A stretch of 64,000 nucleotides of DNA from Acanthochlamys bracteata (Eukaryota; Streptophyta; Magnoliopsida; Pandanales; Velloziaceae): positions 4,967,262-5,031,261 of the forward strand of contig CM034145.1 in the NCBI GenBank assembly GCA_019914995.1, given 5' to 3'. Position 1 is the stretch's first letter; every line of letters starts with the position of its first letter. This document shows, piece by piece, positions 1 to 12,574 of this stretch. The notes beneath the pieces are model-generated. The model searched no databases. It had not been told where the DNA came from and worked only from the letters and a program-made list of their open reading frames with translations. The translations under genes and the position numbers were made by a program.

Positions 1-437
1 GACCAATTAGTTACTAACAGAAGAACTCATCAATTTCATGCGACAGAACTATAGAGAGGATCATTAAGTAATAATTACCTGTGGTAATGGCAGCGGATGA
101 CATACTCATGTGTAGTACTCAAGCTCTGGACAAATTGGTCCAAGGTAAGCGTAAGGAGCTTCTTGTAAGTTCGTTTCGCAGTAGCCAGTTTGTACCTCTC
201 CATCTCATAGAGCTGAGGATTCCAATGATGGTAAGGACCTATGGCGAAGAGGTGAGGGGTGTACGCTTCCGGCTTACACACAAACAACGGCTTCGGCACA
301 GAAAATACAGAAACAGGCACCGCAATATTCCTTTGCTCGAGCTCCTCCATAAGCGTTTCGCGTATGTTGATGACCCATCGGTGCTCGTCGAACGAAGGCC
401 CCGACGAGGAGTTAGGAGATTGTTGCGTTGTTGCCAT
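1..437 (-). CDS. DUF247 (UPF0481) family protein, 5' part, runs off the left edge
   Basis: The coding sequence begins at the ATG at 437 and reads leftwards for about 120 codons. The N-terminal region is typical of plant DUF247 proteins: a short Ser/Gln-rich leader, a segment like WVINIRETLMEELE, then the signature Y-x-P-x-x-x-x-IGPYHH (here YTPHLFAIGPYHHWNPQL) followed by MERYKLATAKR. This family is plant-specific, usually 400-550 aa, with a C-terminal membrane segment; members near grass self-incompatibility loci are implicated in pollen recognition, but most have no known role. The open frame ends at 75, just after a good splice donor (CACAG|GTAATT, exon end near 79), so an intron probably starts there and the rest lies outside the window. 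Alternatively this is a broken copy. The family call is firm; the intron is inferred. Confidence 0.8.
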
Positions 438-517
438 GGTTATGTCTTGCTTAGCTAGCTAGTTCTTGTTTCTACTTTGTTTGTTGAGTAGCAACAAGGA
501 ACAAGAAGGTTAGTAGT

Positions 518-526
518 ATTTATATA
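518..526 (-). promoter_or_regulatory. Probable TATA box of the DUF247 gene
   Basis: On the minus strand the sequence reads CTATATAAAT, about 80-90 bp upstream of the DUF247 start codon. That leaves a short 5' leader, which fits a TATA-driven plant promoter. Position and motif only; no transcript evidence. Confidence 0.5.
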
Positions 527-663
527 GCATCTAGAGTCAAAGAGTCAAAGTTGTTTATTTCTGTAGCAACTTGTGTTTTCATTTCTATGTTTAATTCTTT
601 AAGTGCTATTTCACATGCATGAATGAATATTATTTCATAACGCAATGTGATACACGGACTACT

Positions 664-985
664 ATTTGGGCCCGTTTGATATTCATTATCATAAAAGTAA
701 TTTCTTAATATTTAATATTTAATTTTATATTTTCTAATATATATTTTATAAATATATAAAAAAAATTTTAAAATTTAAAAAATATAAAAAGATTTTATAC
801 AGTAAAATGTTTTTATTATATATTTTTATTATTTTTTAAAAATAAAAATAAAATAATTTTTTAAAAAATAAAATAATTTTTTAAAAAATAAAATAATTTT
901 ATAAAAAATAAAATAATTTTTTAAAAAATAAAATAATTTTATTTAAAAAATTTTATTTTATAAACATTCTCGAACGCCAACTTGG
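664..985. repeat. AT-rich MITE-like repeat (family A), with internal tandem array
   Basis: The left end resembles CCGTTTGATATTCATTATCATAAAA and the right end TTTATAAACATTCTCGAACG, imperfect inverted ends of the family found throughout the window. The interior is almost pure A/T and includes a run of about five head-to-tail 20-bp units (period AAAAAATAAAATAATTTT, about 836-950). Confidence 0.55.
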
Positions 986-1007
986 TTGTCGCGGTAAGCA
1001 CTCAGGC

Positions 1008-1262
1008 TGTATTTGGCATTGCATTTTAAACGTGGCTTATCTATTTTTTTTTATTTTATATTTTTTAATATATATTTTATAAGTATATAAAAAATTTATT
1101 TAAAAATTTAAAAAGTATAAAAAAATTTTATGGAATAAAATTTTTTTATTATATATTTTATTATTTTTTTGAAAATAAAAAAATAAAACTCATTTTTTAA
1201 AAAAATAAAAATATTTTTTTTAAAAAAAATTTTATTTTATAAACATTTCTAAATGCACGTTC
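1008..1262. repeat. AT-rich MITE-like repeat (family A)
   Basis: Starts GTATTTGGCATTGCATTT and ends TTTATAAACATTTCTAAATGC. It lies about 20 bp from the previous copy. The interior has the family's AT-rich core (poly-T, TATATATTTTATAAGTATATAA). Confidence 0.5.
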
Positions 1263-1451
1263 GGCTTGTTTTGGCAGTAGAACAGTTAATGAACAACTTG
1301 CTTCTACAAAATTTTGGTGTAGCTGTTATCTGTTATCTATACGTGAAAATTATGGTATATCTTGCATTTATAAAGTTTTTTGAGAATATTTCGAGAGTCA
1401 TACCGAAAGGGATCTCTTCAAACTCCAATTAAATTGCTCAGATCAATTGCG

Positions 1452-1685
1452 TTCTTTGAAGACGTTTATTTAAAAGTATTTTTAAAATAAAAAATTTTAA
1501 AATAAATATTAATTTTTAATTTTAGAAAACAAAGATATAAAAAATTAATTATAAAATTTTACAACTCGCAAAATTTTTTTAAATTTTAAAATAAATTTTA
1601 TAAAATATTATTATAAAATTATTTTAAATATAAATAAAATATTAAAATAAAAAGAAGTAAAAAAGTAAAGTCAAACGAACATTTG
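1452..1685. repeat. Degenerate family A repeat
   Basis: Same AT-rich core (TAAAATAAA and TTTTATAAAAT blocks) bounded by GACGTTTATTTAAAAGT and AAAGTCAAACGAACATT. The ends are decayed, so the boundaries are approximate. Confidence 0.35.
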
Positions 1686-2029
1686 AACACACTTACAAGC
1701 ACGGACACTCTTAATTTTATTAAGATAATAAGATAGCTGATAGTCTTTTTCCGTTTTTGAAATAAAATAATAATAATAAATAGAAATAAACAGCATTATA
1801 TATCATTATCAGTATGACATTCAATCAATACCAGTTCCATAATGATTGCTTCGTAAGGAAAATTATGTTGATTTTGACTTATCGCTTATTAAGTGCCCTT
1901 CTTAATTTTAAATCTCACGTGTTGCTCTTGTAGTTCGCATGCTAATCACAAACATCGTAAAGTGTAAAAGAATCTCATATTAAAAAAATAACAATAAATA
2001 AAAAATTAATAAGCTAAGTGAAGCTAATG

Positions 2030-2283
2030 AATGTTTGGTAGTATTTATGAAATAGAATTTTTCTAAAATAAAAAATATTTTTATTTTTTTAAAAAAATAA
2101 GCTATATTTTTTTATTTCTAAAAAAATAATAAAAATATGTAATAAAAAGATCTCACTTCGTAGAATTTTTTTACACTTTCTAAATTTTTAAATAAATTTT
2201 TTATATATTTATAAAATATGTATTAAAAAACGTAAAATTAAAAATTGAAAAGGAGAGTTAGGGAAAAGCAATCCCAAACACCC
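2030..2283. repeat. AT-rich MITE-like repeat (family A)
   Basis: Left end TGTTTGGTAGTATTTATGAA, right end AAGCAATCCCAAACACCCC: imperfect terminal inverted repeats. The interior carries the conserved family blocks TAATAAAAATATGTAATAAAA and CTCACTTCGTAGAATTTTTT. Confidence 0.6.
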
Positions 2284-2309
2284 CTGTAGTTTGCATACCA
2301 AACACAACC

Positions 2310-2905
2310 AAAATATAAATAGAGCTAGACCCGATCCGTAAATCTGATTCAAAAAAATCGAATTTAAATTGAGCCTTAATTAGATTAAGATCAATTTTAG
2401 ATTGATTTAATATTGATCTAAAAATTTAAGTGAATTTATATTGATCCAAAATTAATTTATTTTAATCCGTATATCTATTTATATAGTATATATTATTTAA
2501 TAATTAAATAATAATAATAATTTGAATATATATTTTTTTAATTTATCCTAATTTAACTAATTTTTACTTAATTTATAAATTTTATAAAAATTAATATTTT
2601 CTTTTTATATATATCATAATTAATAAATTTTTATATATTATTATTAAAAATTAATATAATTTTTATTTTAATAATTTTAATTATTAAATAATTCGATTCG
2701 AATTTAATTTCGTTATTAAATAAATTGAATTTTAATTGAATTAAAATTGATAATTTTAATTGATTTAAAATTGATAATTTTAATTGATTTAAAATTGATA
2801 ATTTTAATTTATATAAATAAATAGATCGAATTAAACTAAATAATTTTGATCCAATTATTATATGAATCGATTCAAAATCAAGGAATCCGAATTTGCCAAC
2901 AACAA
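2310..2905. repeat. GGGTGGCAA-type dispersed repeat (family C)
   Basis: Contains repeated motifs such as ATTGATCTAAAAATT, GATAATTTTAATTGATTT (three tandem copies at about 2740-2815) and ends GAATCCGAATTTGCCAAC. Similar sequence recurs at 16165-16550, 17640-17820 and 61022-61890. Class of element unknown. Confidence 0.45.
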
Positions 2906-3026
2906 TTATAACTTTTTTTCAGTATACCTAGTTAAGTTTCTCCAGAGAGGTTATCAAAATAGCTGTACTACGGTTTCAAGGTGCTAGCATATGAAAGCAC
3001 TTCGCTACAATTATGGACATTAATTT

Positions 3027-3240
3027 GTGAGTTTTTAAAAAAATTCTAAATAAAAAAAATATTTTTTTTTTTTAGAAAAAGAGTTTTTTAATAATAAATA
3101 AAAATAATTAATAAGAATATTTTATGATATAATTTTTTGTATTTTTTAAATTGTAAATAAATTTTATAAATATGTAGAAATTTTATTGAAAAATATGAAA
3201 TAAAAAATTAAATAAGTAGAAAAGCAAATTCAAATATTTT
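3027..3240. repeat. Degenerate family A repeat
   Basis: AT-rich core like the other family A copies, but the ends are poorly preserved. Boundaries are approximate. Confidence 0.35.
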
Positions 3241-3732
3241 TACTACTTTGACATGGATATTTACTCTTAAGTGTACCAATGTCTAGTTAACTCAGAATTA
3301 AATTTGCATCATATGAATATGGCATTATACTCTATGGAATAAATGACTATCCTGTAACAGAAAGAGATAAATAAATAAAATATATAACTATCCTTTTATC
3401 CATAAATTATAGTACAATAATCTTTTGACACTTCCGGCGTGTTTAATTTTGCACAAGCAACATTTTCTATAAAAATTTATTATTAAATGACTTTTTATTA
3501 TGACTTTTTACATATTTTTATAATAATTTATTTTTTATAATTTATTTTGTAGAAGTTTATTTTTTGCAAGAATTTATTTCATTTGAATAGATCACAGGTA
3601 TCCCGTGACAAAGGTCACAGTCCAGTCTAAAGAAATCCCCAGGCAACGATGGGCTGGAACTACATAAAAGTTTCACATGGGCCGGCCCAATTGAATAGAG
3701 TGATCAAGTCTTTGTACATGATGTTTAGCTGT

Positions 3733-4000
3733 GGGAATGTTTTAAGTTGAATTTGGCGAAATTGAATTTTGTGAATACTAATTTCTGTGAGATATGGAGA
3801 TTGATAAAAATAGAGTTCGCAGTGGTAACTAAAATAAATAAAATAAAATTTGAAATTTCTCTAATTAATTGAAATGGAGTTTCAAGTAAAAGTAAAACAG
3901 TAATAAAGTTCGGAATAATAATTAAAATATATAAAGTGACAAACTGAAATTTAAAAAGAGAAAGTAAAGTTTTTTACAATTGAAACATGCCTTTTAGGTT
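3733..4000. repeat. Tourist-like MITE (family B), decayed
   Basis: Begins near GGAATGTTTTAAGTTGAATT and ends AATTGAAACATGCCTTTT, matching the TIR pattern GGGCGTGTTTCAAA / TTTGAAACACGCCC seen in better copies at 12575-12868. The inner motif AATTTGGCGAAATTGAATTT is shared with other copies. Confidence 0.45.
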
Positions 4001-7000
4001 CTATTTGGATAGGTTACCGCAAGAAAGTGAAATTTCTTTGATAGACATCAAAACCATTAAAATGGATCTTAAATTTGTCATGCACTGGATTAGATTCCAA
4101 TTGAATGACTGTAATTGATCTATATGAAATTGGCAACCGCGTCTATAAGCATTTCTCAAAACATACTTTCATTTGAAGAACTTCTATAATAAGAATATTT
4201 AATATAAAAATCTAGGGCCAATTTTACAGGTATGCATAGTGTGTCCGTTGCTAGCGGGCAAAATATATTATCTTCTCCATAGGTGCTATTGAAGGATTTA
4301 GCAATGCGAAGACAAAATATATTAATAACCTATAAGTGAAGAAAATTCCAATCTGTTGTAATACCTTAATTATCTTGTTCAATCAATGGCGCCAAACACA
4401 CCAAAAGTGATTCTCATTTCTTTAGCTTATAGCTTATTATTTGAGGTGAGTGGGGAAGTGAATCTTATTCAGATTTCAACAAAAGGTTGGAGCAAGCAAA
4501 AGAGAAAAACAAAAGCAGGGGTTGGGATTTATTAGTTAGGCAACCAAAGAAATGGAAGGGGTCCTTTTGTTGCGAGAAAAGAAGGCAACAAGGAGACACT
4601 GCCCGGCATAAGCTGCACGCTTGCTTCTCCTTATAAAACCAAAACCCAACCACTACTCATGATTTGGTCTTTTGCCCACATTTGTTTACTTCCATTCACT
4701 CTCGACCACACTAGCAGTAATCACCAATTGACTCTTTTCTTACTCTCAAATTTAAAATTTTTAAGCGACATCTTCTGCAAGCATAAAAGAGCATGAAATT
4801 GTCAGCGATAAATTAAACGGTAACATGTAATTTGAGTACATTTCATTCCTAAGTAGAACAGTTGAAGGAGTCACGTAGTTGCTGCTTTACATGGATGTTA
4901 GCCGTGAGAATACCTACTTCTTTTACATTCACTTTTCATCATCAAACACCATTCTAATAAGGTGCATCTTATTTTATCCCTACATTATAATAAAAGAATA
5001 TGAACAAAAACATGTTGTAACACTGTAGCTAAAAAAATGATACGAGTGGTTCTTGAACAAATATATAGTTTCAGATATAGGCAACCACTATTATGACTTC
5101 AGATCGCTGTTCTTTACCCTAACATGTAACCACTACTATGGAGGAATTGTGGTTTCAAGAAATGAATGGTGGTGAAAACTGGTTGCGGTTTGTTTCTCAC
5201 TGCTCATCTCTTGGGGGCAAACTCCCATGGATAGTCATGGGAACAAGTGAAGGAAAACACTAGGAAGAGAAAAGTAGCTGAGTAGTGGAGGGCAATTCCA
5301 AATGGGTAGAAGACAAACAAAGCAAAAAATAACAAAAGAAGACCTTAGATTTGTGGGTTTAATTAACTTATTGCTCCCTCTCCCTCATTTCAAGAAGCTT
5401 TCTTGCTGGACTACTGTTCTTTACTGGAAGAAAAGAAGAGGGTTGGTTGCTTGTTGGCAAAACAGTAGTCTGTAAAACCCCAACCTCTCCTCTATAAAAG
5501 TTGTGTTCTCTTTTGTTTCTTTATTATATGTAATGGTGGGCAGTTGGAAACCGGTCCATATTCCTTTATACAAATAATATATTAATAGATCATATATATA
5601 TATATATAACTTACATGAATAAATGTTTAAAAAGATTTTATCTACATCTATAGATCTTATAGGTTGTATTAACAACACTAACCCCTCTATACAACGATTC
5701 TTTATATATAGCCAATCATTAGAAGTTCCTTATGGCAACTTGCCCAAATATCAGGGTTTATGCTAAGAGATACATTTATAATAAGCATACAATCAAACCT
5801 GTTTTATGTTTGCTACGTTCATCGTTGCATTGATAGCTACTAATAAACGGATTGTTCTTGTTCTCTATGTCAGCTAATTAAGCAGACGAAGAACAACAAC
5901 AACAAAGATTTATATATGATATATGTACAGTTGGTTCAAATGATTAAGTTATGCTAAACTAATATAAGTATAAATGTGTAAAGCAATTTGTATATGAGTA
6001 AAGCAATTAATGGTGAGTCGCATAATATAACTGTTGGATATAGCAAATCATACTCGCAAAGGAGTAAAATGGGGATGATTTCATTGAAGCTCAACATTTC
6101 TTTTTCTGCTGTCTTGTGATTGAAAACAAAGAAGCAACACGACCTTGGAAGTAGAGAACTACTCAAAGCTTTTCACTGTTGTATGTGAATGAACAAAACC
6201 CTAGGCTCCCATGTTATATACACTACTAGCTAGGCTTAGTTCCAAAAAGGAGAGCTTACTTTTTTGTTCGATGTTTGCTAGAATTATTTGTTTAGACACT
6301 CTTGCTTCAAGAAGGATGTTGTAGGGCTTATAATTAGCTGGTAGCAATTCTTTCTTGATCAATCTTATATGTTTTTTCTTTGTTAATTAATTTGTCCATT
6401 CACATATACAAGAAGGCATTGAAATTTTGAACTTCAAAGCATAAGTTCATTAACTTGCATTTCTATATTAGCCATTTGTATGGACAATAATTGTATGGTG
6501 ATGATCAATAGTAGATTACTAATAATTGTTGTACTATACCTTTAAGTTTTCGTCTTAATCAGCCATTTGATATTGAGTTTGTGGTCGTAATTTGCCCCTG
6601 CAACTCCGATTATCACTTAATTTGAAAATTGGCGAAGAAATTGATTGAGTGCCTCTTCAGATTATGTTAATAAGAACAAGAGAAGAATGAGAACAAGCCT
6701 AACTGCAAGTTCATTGGATTTATATAGTATTAAACCAAATAATAGAAGCTATAAGGCGCACAAAAAATTCCAAATTCTAGATTAAGCATTTGCTTTAAAT
6801 CTAATGGTGGAGCAAAACCCTAAATTGCTTCTATGATCCAATCATAGACTTATCCTGTTATTAGTGCCTAATTTTAGCTTCTATACGCATTCATTAGTTA
6901 ACAAATTCTATAGCTATCTAAGAATCAATCATCATAAGCAGCTTTTCTAGCTTATACAATAAGCTAAAACCCAATCCAAGGGCTATTACCTCTCTCATTC

Positions 7001-7274
7001 AGTTCTTGGGATTGCTTCATTCTCTAGCTAGCCCTAATCACCATGAATTAAAGTGCTACAGAAAACAAACTAGTCAGTGAACGCAAAATAAAATCCTTCA
7101 TTAAATACTCCGGTGCCATGCATTAAAAAAATTAATACAGCAAACAACCAACTTATAATAATTAACAAAGTTTATACTACAGTAAATATAGCTTTTGCTT
7201 TCTATATCATTCCCTTCCCTTCTGATAAACTTCATCACTACACATTCATTCAGACTTCAGAAATTTCTAAGTAA

Positions 7275-10200
7275 ATGGAGTACAACAACAATATTGTTTT
7301 GGTTTCAAGGACTGAAACAGTTCATTATTCAAGTGCTCACCATGTTCATCACTCTAAAGTTCTTCCTCTCTCCAACTTGGACAGAAAGTGTCCTGCGCTC
7401 ATGTACTTAATCTTCTTTTACAGACCATCTGAGAACTTATTGGCAGCACAAAGTCGTAATAGTTCTGCTGCAAACCTTTTCAATGATCTAAAACTGGGCT
7501 TGGAAGAAACTTTGTCTGCTTGGTACCCAGCTGCAGGGAGATTGTTTATGAATCCCGTTGCAGATGGAAAGCTTGATCTTCTCTGCAACAACAGTGGTGC
7601 AGTTCTAGTTGAAGCAGAAACACTTGTTAAGATTTCAGACCTTGGCGATCTTTCTCAGTACAACGACTTCTTTGAAAACTTGGTTTTTAGGCCTCCTTTC
7701 TCTGGGGAGTTTTCGGAGTTACCTCTTGTTGTTGCCCAGGTAAATTTCCACTTTGTATTTTAACATTTGGGAACTTAATGTGTGATTGATATGATTCATA
7801 GATACTTTGAGATTTTAATATGTTAGATTTCAACGAATGGTAAAAATTTTCTCTTTGTCATGCTGAATGATCGTTGCAGAGAAAAGCTTAAACATGTTAA
7901 AGTAAAAAGATTATGGACTTCCAAAATTTTGAAGAGGTCCATTTTTGTTCTGAAATCCTCTAGTTGAGAATATGTTGTTGTTTTTTGCCAGTTGACGAAA
8001 TTCGGTTGTCGAGGGTATGCACTTGGTATAGGAATAAGTCACTCACTCTTTGACGGATTGGCGAGTTTCAATTTCTTGAGAGCTTGGGCAGCTAAAACAA
8101 ATCAAATTGCAGATGAAGAGATTGAAACTGAAATCTTTCAACCTGTTCATGAAAGAGATATGCTACTTGTTGGGGATTCTATTAATGGGATTCAAATTGC
8201 TGAGAAAGATCGAAAATTCGTTAGGGTCATAGCATTTGAACATCTGTATACCCTGATCAAACAAAGAGCCTGTTTGGAGTACTTCAACGGCGAGAAAAAA
8301 CTTCGCGGCCGGTGCAACTTTGTACTGAAGACTTTTAGTATTAGTGCTTCGTCAATGGCAAAGCTCAAGGGTATGGCCATGAATGGCATCAATGGAAGTA
8401 ATTCATGCTCTTCGTTTGAAGTTTTAGCAGCACATCTCTGGAAGGTTAGACGCTTTGAATCATTTTAGTTAATTCCATGCATATTACTCTTCTGAGAAAA
8501 ATTTTCACTACTAGCTAGTTTCTTTCTCTCTTGAAAATCATGAAGCTTATATACGTGAGACTGTTTAATTTTTCCGCAATATTTGTGTTAAGATTTTACA
8601 AATTTATCATATATGTAAACCATTGAAGACATGCTTAAATTTTATAACATATAACAAAGTGATAAACTTTATGGCTTGTTAAAATTTTGAAGCTTGATGA
8701 CAAATATATGTGCGCCTCTCAAATTATTTGAAAAGAATTAAATGTCTCAGAACAACAGTAGTACTATGTATTTCTTCTATGCTTTTCCATGGAATTTGAA
8801 GTAGTAGAAAATGATCCAAGTAAGATTTGCCTGCTAAAAGGAAATGCATGCTTTTCACTTGGCACATATTCATGGAGCACATCACCATTAAATTTCTATA
8901 AGCGCCTATAATACATGTATTTCAAATGTAAATGTATAAGAGTTTAGAGTTCAGATGATAGAATTATGACATTGTGGTGTAGAGATTAGCTTAAAATTAA
9001 TTAGTATTCTTTATGTTGCATCTGTGACAGATAAGACCATCCATGTTTGTTTTAATCTTTTACATATATGTTCTAATTGAGTTCTATTACTTGTTTGTCT
9101 AACTCTTTACGTGATTCCAACTTTCACAATGATTGATTTCCGCAAATTCTTATACCCAGATTGTGTTGTTCTGTGAGTTGAACTGACTAGCTTTTGCTTT
9201 AAACCCAAATATATGTAGTCAACAAAACCGGCTTTTATCATACATACATGTGTTTATATTTTGCTGCAAGAACTACCTAGCTTATCTTTTGTTTGCATGT
9301 TTCACTTTCAGAGTGATGGGAAATTAACACCAATGAGCATAGCAAACCATAAGAGAGTACAATTAATCTGATTAATTCTTAAAGAGAAACTTCAAATTTT
9401 GTTTTCCCAATACTTTTAGAAATCAAGGAAACAAGTTCTTCTTTTAGCAAGGACATGATTTTTACTCTTTAGTTTCTTGGTGCCAATTAATTAACGATCT
9501 TCTTAAATTCTTCTTTTCCTAGACAGCATATAGTTAGGTGTCTTAATTAGGGCACTCTCCCTTAGTATTATGTTCTTTCAGGAGTCTATCAAATTCAGTT
9601 AAATGTTATTTTAGTTTGATCCATACCTAAATTTCTTAGACTAGCTTCTTTGATCTCCTATATATATGTATATATCTGCTTTAGAAAATCATCATAGTTG
9701 CAAAAAGCAAAATTCAGTATTCAAAAATTGAGCGTATGCAGACTGTCACTGATTTAATAGAATTGTTTTAAGATTTACATAAAGATTTCGATAGATGAAG
9801 AATGGATTAGTTCCATTTGAGAATTTGAACATGATAATGCTAGCTATATAGTAAATGTTAATGAAAATGCTTGGAATATAATATGCAATTAGTAATACTT
9901 TCACAAGTTCTTTTTGTCTTTTCTTTTCATTGTTTTTGAGAATATTTGAGTTCAATATTGCTTTAAAATTATTCTCATATTAACTTTAATGAACTACTAA
10001 GATATTTTAAAGTTACAAAGGGATTCTTTTATAGTTGATATGAATTTTGAAGCTCTAGGATTTCTTTTTAAAAAAAAGACTTTCATGAATTCAAGATACT
10101 ACTTAAGTGCCTGTTGTAAATACATGCAACTGAATTTTGCGATAGTGAAAAATAGAGTTTCTTAGTGAAGTTTAATTTTTGTGTTTCAATTATTTTTTGA

Positions 10201-12168
10201 AGTGGTTTAAAAGTATAGTTCTATTTTGGAGTGTAGTTTGTAGGATCGGATCTCCACACCAACCTCTTAGGAGTTAGCATCCTCCACTTATAAGTATATA
10301 CTCATTTTAGCACCCAGTCAATATGGGACTATTAAGAGGTGTGGACTGTTAAGCTCACCAAGTCAGGATCTATTTGGCCCAACCTAAGGCGAGTTGCTAG
10401 CCTATCTCCAAGTTAGCTAGCTCGTTTTTCACTTGGGCACTATTTCAAGCCCCTACGCTACTTACCCGGCTCTATCCTACCAAATTAGTCTGTCTTTCAC
10501 TCGGGTCCATCAAGTCCTACACACTACTAACTCGAGCCTAGCCTAATTTGGAGGCCCAACAGTTCTCGGTTCATTATATATTTGAAACATATGAATTGTC
10601 CGAAATTCAATTCTGGCGAGAGAAATTGAAGTTCTGAACATTTAAAACACACCCTAATTAGAAATATAATTCCAGTATCTTAAGAGTATAAAATCAATTA
10701 CAAATTTTGATAGGGACTCCATCTTAAGAGTCTTTACCATATGCTTTTGAGTGCATTGCAAATAAAAATCAATTATATAGTAAAATTTTATTAGCTATTT
10801 CTTTTCAAGAATTTCAATTTTAAGATGGATTACTTACCCGTTTTATTCATTATCCATTAGAATGAACCCTTTCATATAGTTTTCTTGACTATATGTACAT
10901 GTGCATATTTACAATTGTCTTTATATTAGCGCTTTTTATTTTTAATTACTAAAATATTACTTTCTTTTAATTCAATTAATTTTGGTTTGTAGATTTTGTT
11001 AAAATATTAAAATTTAAGAGAATAATATTTTCATTAGAACATATTATATAATTAATATAATATATTTCAATTCATCAGTTTAATTTTTTTATTTAACTGA
11101 TTTGTTCAGCAATATTCATAATTATTCAGAAATTTTAAATGTTTATCCATGACCATATAGACCTCTTTGGTTATTTCCAGATATCAAAGAGTATTTATCG
11201 TACTACTCAATAATTATACAAATAACATGTTAAAGCTACGGAAGGAATTTTGGGCAAACCAATTTAGAGTCCAATATGAGATTATGCTGTACTTCACAAT
11301 AGTTAATTTAGTGAGTACTTCCTTCTTGAATATTGATGTAATTTGCAAAAATCTCCAAATATCTCTTGTCATATAAGTCGATGTTTTTATTGTTAGTTAA
11401 AAAGAAGCTATTTGCTAGCATTCTAGGAAGATCAAGTGTTTGCTAGCTAGCTCCTGAACCTAATAGGTAAAAACTATAGGTAAAAATAGTTTCTGAGTAC
11501 TTGTATTTGAAATTAAGCCATTGAGCAAACAGTCTACAACTTGGTACTGAAAATTTGTGTATCTTATACAGAAACTCAGAACTGTTTTTCTCTTACTTCC
11601 TTTCATAGTAAATAATTGATACAATCTTGAACTTTACAAAGCATAAGCAGCTCATTTGTTTCAGGCAAGGACAAAAGCTCTGGCAATTGCAAAGGAAACC
11701 TTTGTCTGCCTGCAGTTCACAGTCGATACAAGGTCCCGCATGGCGCCAGGGCTTCCCGAGAGCTTCGCAGGCAATGCCTACGTTCTGTCCTCCATATCAT
11801 GCACTGCTAAAGAGCTCGAACAGCTGAGCCTTGCAACAATCATTCATAAGATCAAGCAGGCAAAGAAAGCTGTAACCGAACACTATGTGCAAGCGTACGT
11901 TGAGGCGCTAGAGAAGAGTTCTCAAGGTGAACTCCCCCTACTTCCAGAGCTCACAATTGTCTCGGACTGGACTAGGATGCCATACCACACTATCAACTTC
12001 TTTGGCCTTGGTAGTGCTGTTTATGCCTCACCGCTTGCTTCGCCTGTTCCACAGGCTACTTTCTTCATGCAGAGCCCAGGTGAGGAAGGTGGGATGGATG
12101 TGAGGATTGGTTTGGCTCAGGAGCATGTTGCCACTTTCACTCAATGTTTCCTTGAAGTGTTGTTATGA
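7275..12168 (+). CDS. BAHD acyltransferase, three exons, 473 aa
   Basis: Exons 7275-7739, 7992-8444 and 11665-12168 join in phase with GT-AG borders to give 473 aa, the normal length for this family. BAHD enzymes are usually cytosolic and transfer an acyl group from acyl-CoA to hydroxyl or amine acceptors. The catalytic HxxxD motif is present as H-S-L-F-D (residues 172-176) in GIGISHSLFDG, split-domain style after exon 1. The structural DFGWG motif is replaced by FFGLG (residues 418-422). The N-terminal LDRKCPALMYLIFFYR, the WYPAAGR block and the C-terminal SDWTRMPY... and SPVPQATFFMQSPG segments suggest the CER2-like or brassinosteroid-related acyltransferase branch rather than HCT/HHT; this subgroup call is from memory and less sure. 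Intron 2 is 3.2 kb and carries nested repeats. The substrate cannot be told from sequence. Confidence 0.9.
10108..10655. mobile_element. Tourist-like MITE (family B) interrupted by another element
   Basis: The left part (GCCTGTTGTAAATACATG then CAACTGAATTTTGCGA) and right part (GTTCTGAACATTTAAAACACACCC) are the two ends of a family B MITE. They are separated by a 323-bp insert at 10239-10561. The whole lies in intron 2 of the BAHD gene. Confidence 0.5.
10239..10561. mobile_element. TG...CA-bounded repeat, probably a non-autonomous LTR (solo LTR or TRIM-like) remnant
   Basis: Begins TGTAGGATCGG and ends GGCCCAACA. Shared blocks with a second copy at 56147-56398 include the start, CACCCAGTCAATATGGGACT, GGCCCAACC, GCGAGTTGCTAG and GTTTTTCACT. 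TG...CA ends and the CACCCAGTC-x-ATGTGG motif are common in plant LTRs. A flanking 3-bp repeat (GTT) is visible on both sides; a clear 5-bp target duplication is not. It is nested in a family B MITE. Confidence 0.5.
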
Positions 12169-12574
12169 ACTTGTCATTGAAGGCCTTAGTGTGCTTGAGT
12201 TGATTTCTACCATATCATATGTATCTAAGTCATGAATACGGTTCTTGACTAGCGTGATCAGCATTTGTATTATGAAATCTCTAAATTCCGTTGCAGTTTT
12301 TCTTCCTGTAGCACCTTGATAAAGTCCGATCTTTAACTGTCGATCTCCTTCATGTTTTGTGCATGGAATAATTAACAAGAAATTTCAGCTGTAAAGGTTT
12401 ACATGGCACTCTATTGATAAATGCTTTCGAGGGCATGCCATCAATTTCCCTAAGCATTGGCGTCCGGAGGACTTGAATTAACAACACCTACAAAATTTAC
12501 GAGAACTTTTAATAAGATCTACCATTCCTATGTTCTCTAGAGAGTTGATAGGATAACAGCAGCGCCTAGACTTA

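Larger units (their letters stand above)
538..7274. other. Intergenic region, repeat-rich left part, no recognisable gene
   Basis: Between the DUF247 promoter and the BAHD start there is no open frame with recognisable protein similarity on either strand. The left part (to about 4000) is strongly AT-rich and filled with MITE-like repeats listed separately. From about 4000 to 7270 the base composition is more even and no repeat family is obvious; the short open frames there (for example 4465-4653 minus) do not resemble proteins. A motif GGGCCGGCCCAAT at about 3678 and purine-rich stretches near 5220-5300 could be remnants of regulatory DNA, but nothing shows this. Confidence 0.6.

Noticed and set aside
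81..462. Plus-strand open frames over the DUF247 exon
   Set aside because: They are mirror frames of the recognisable DUF247 coding sequence.
4540..4640. Possible microRNA precursor around CAAGGAGACACTGCCCGGC
   Set aside because: I compared it with the common plant miRNAs I remember (miR160, 162, 164, 167, 168, 390, 393-399, 408) and saw no match, and no convincing foldback arm nearby.
4465..4653. Minus-strand open frame with Cys/Phe-rich peptide
   Set aside because: Low-complexity product without family similarity, in intergenic DNA with no promoter or splice context.
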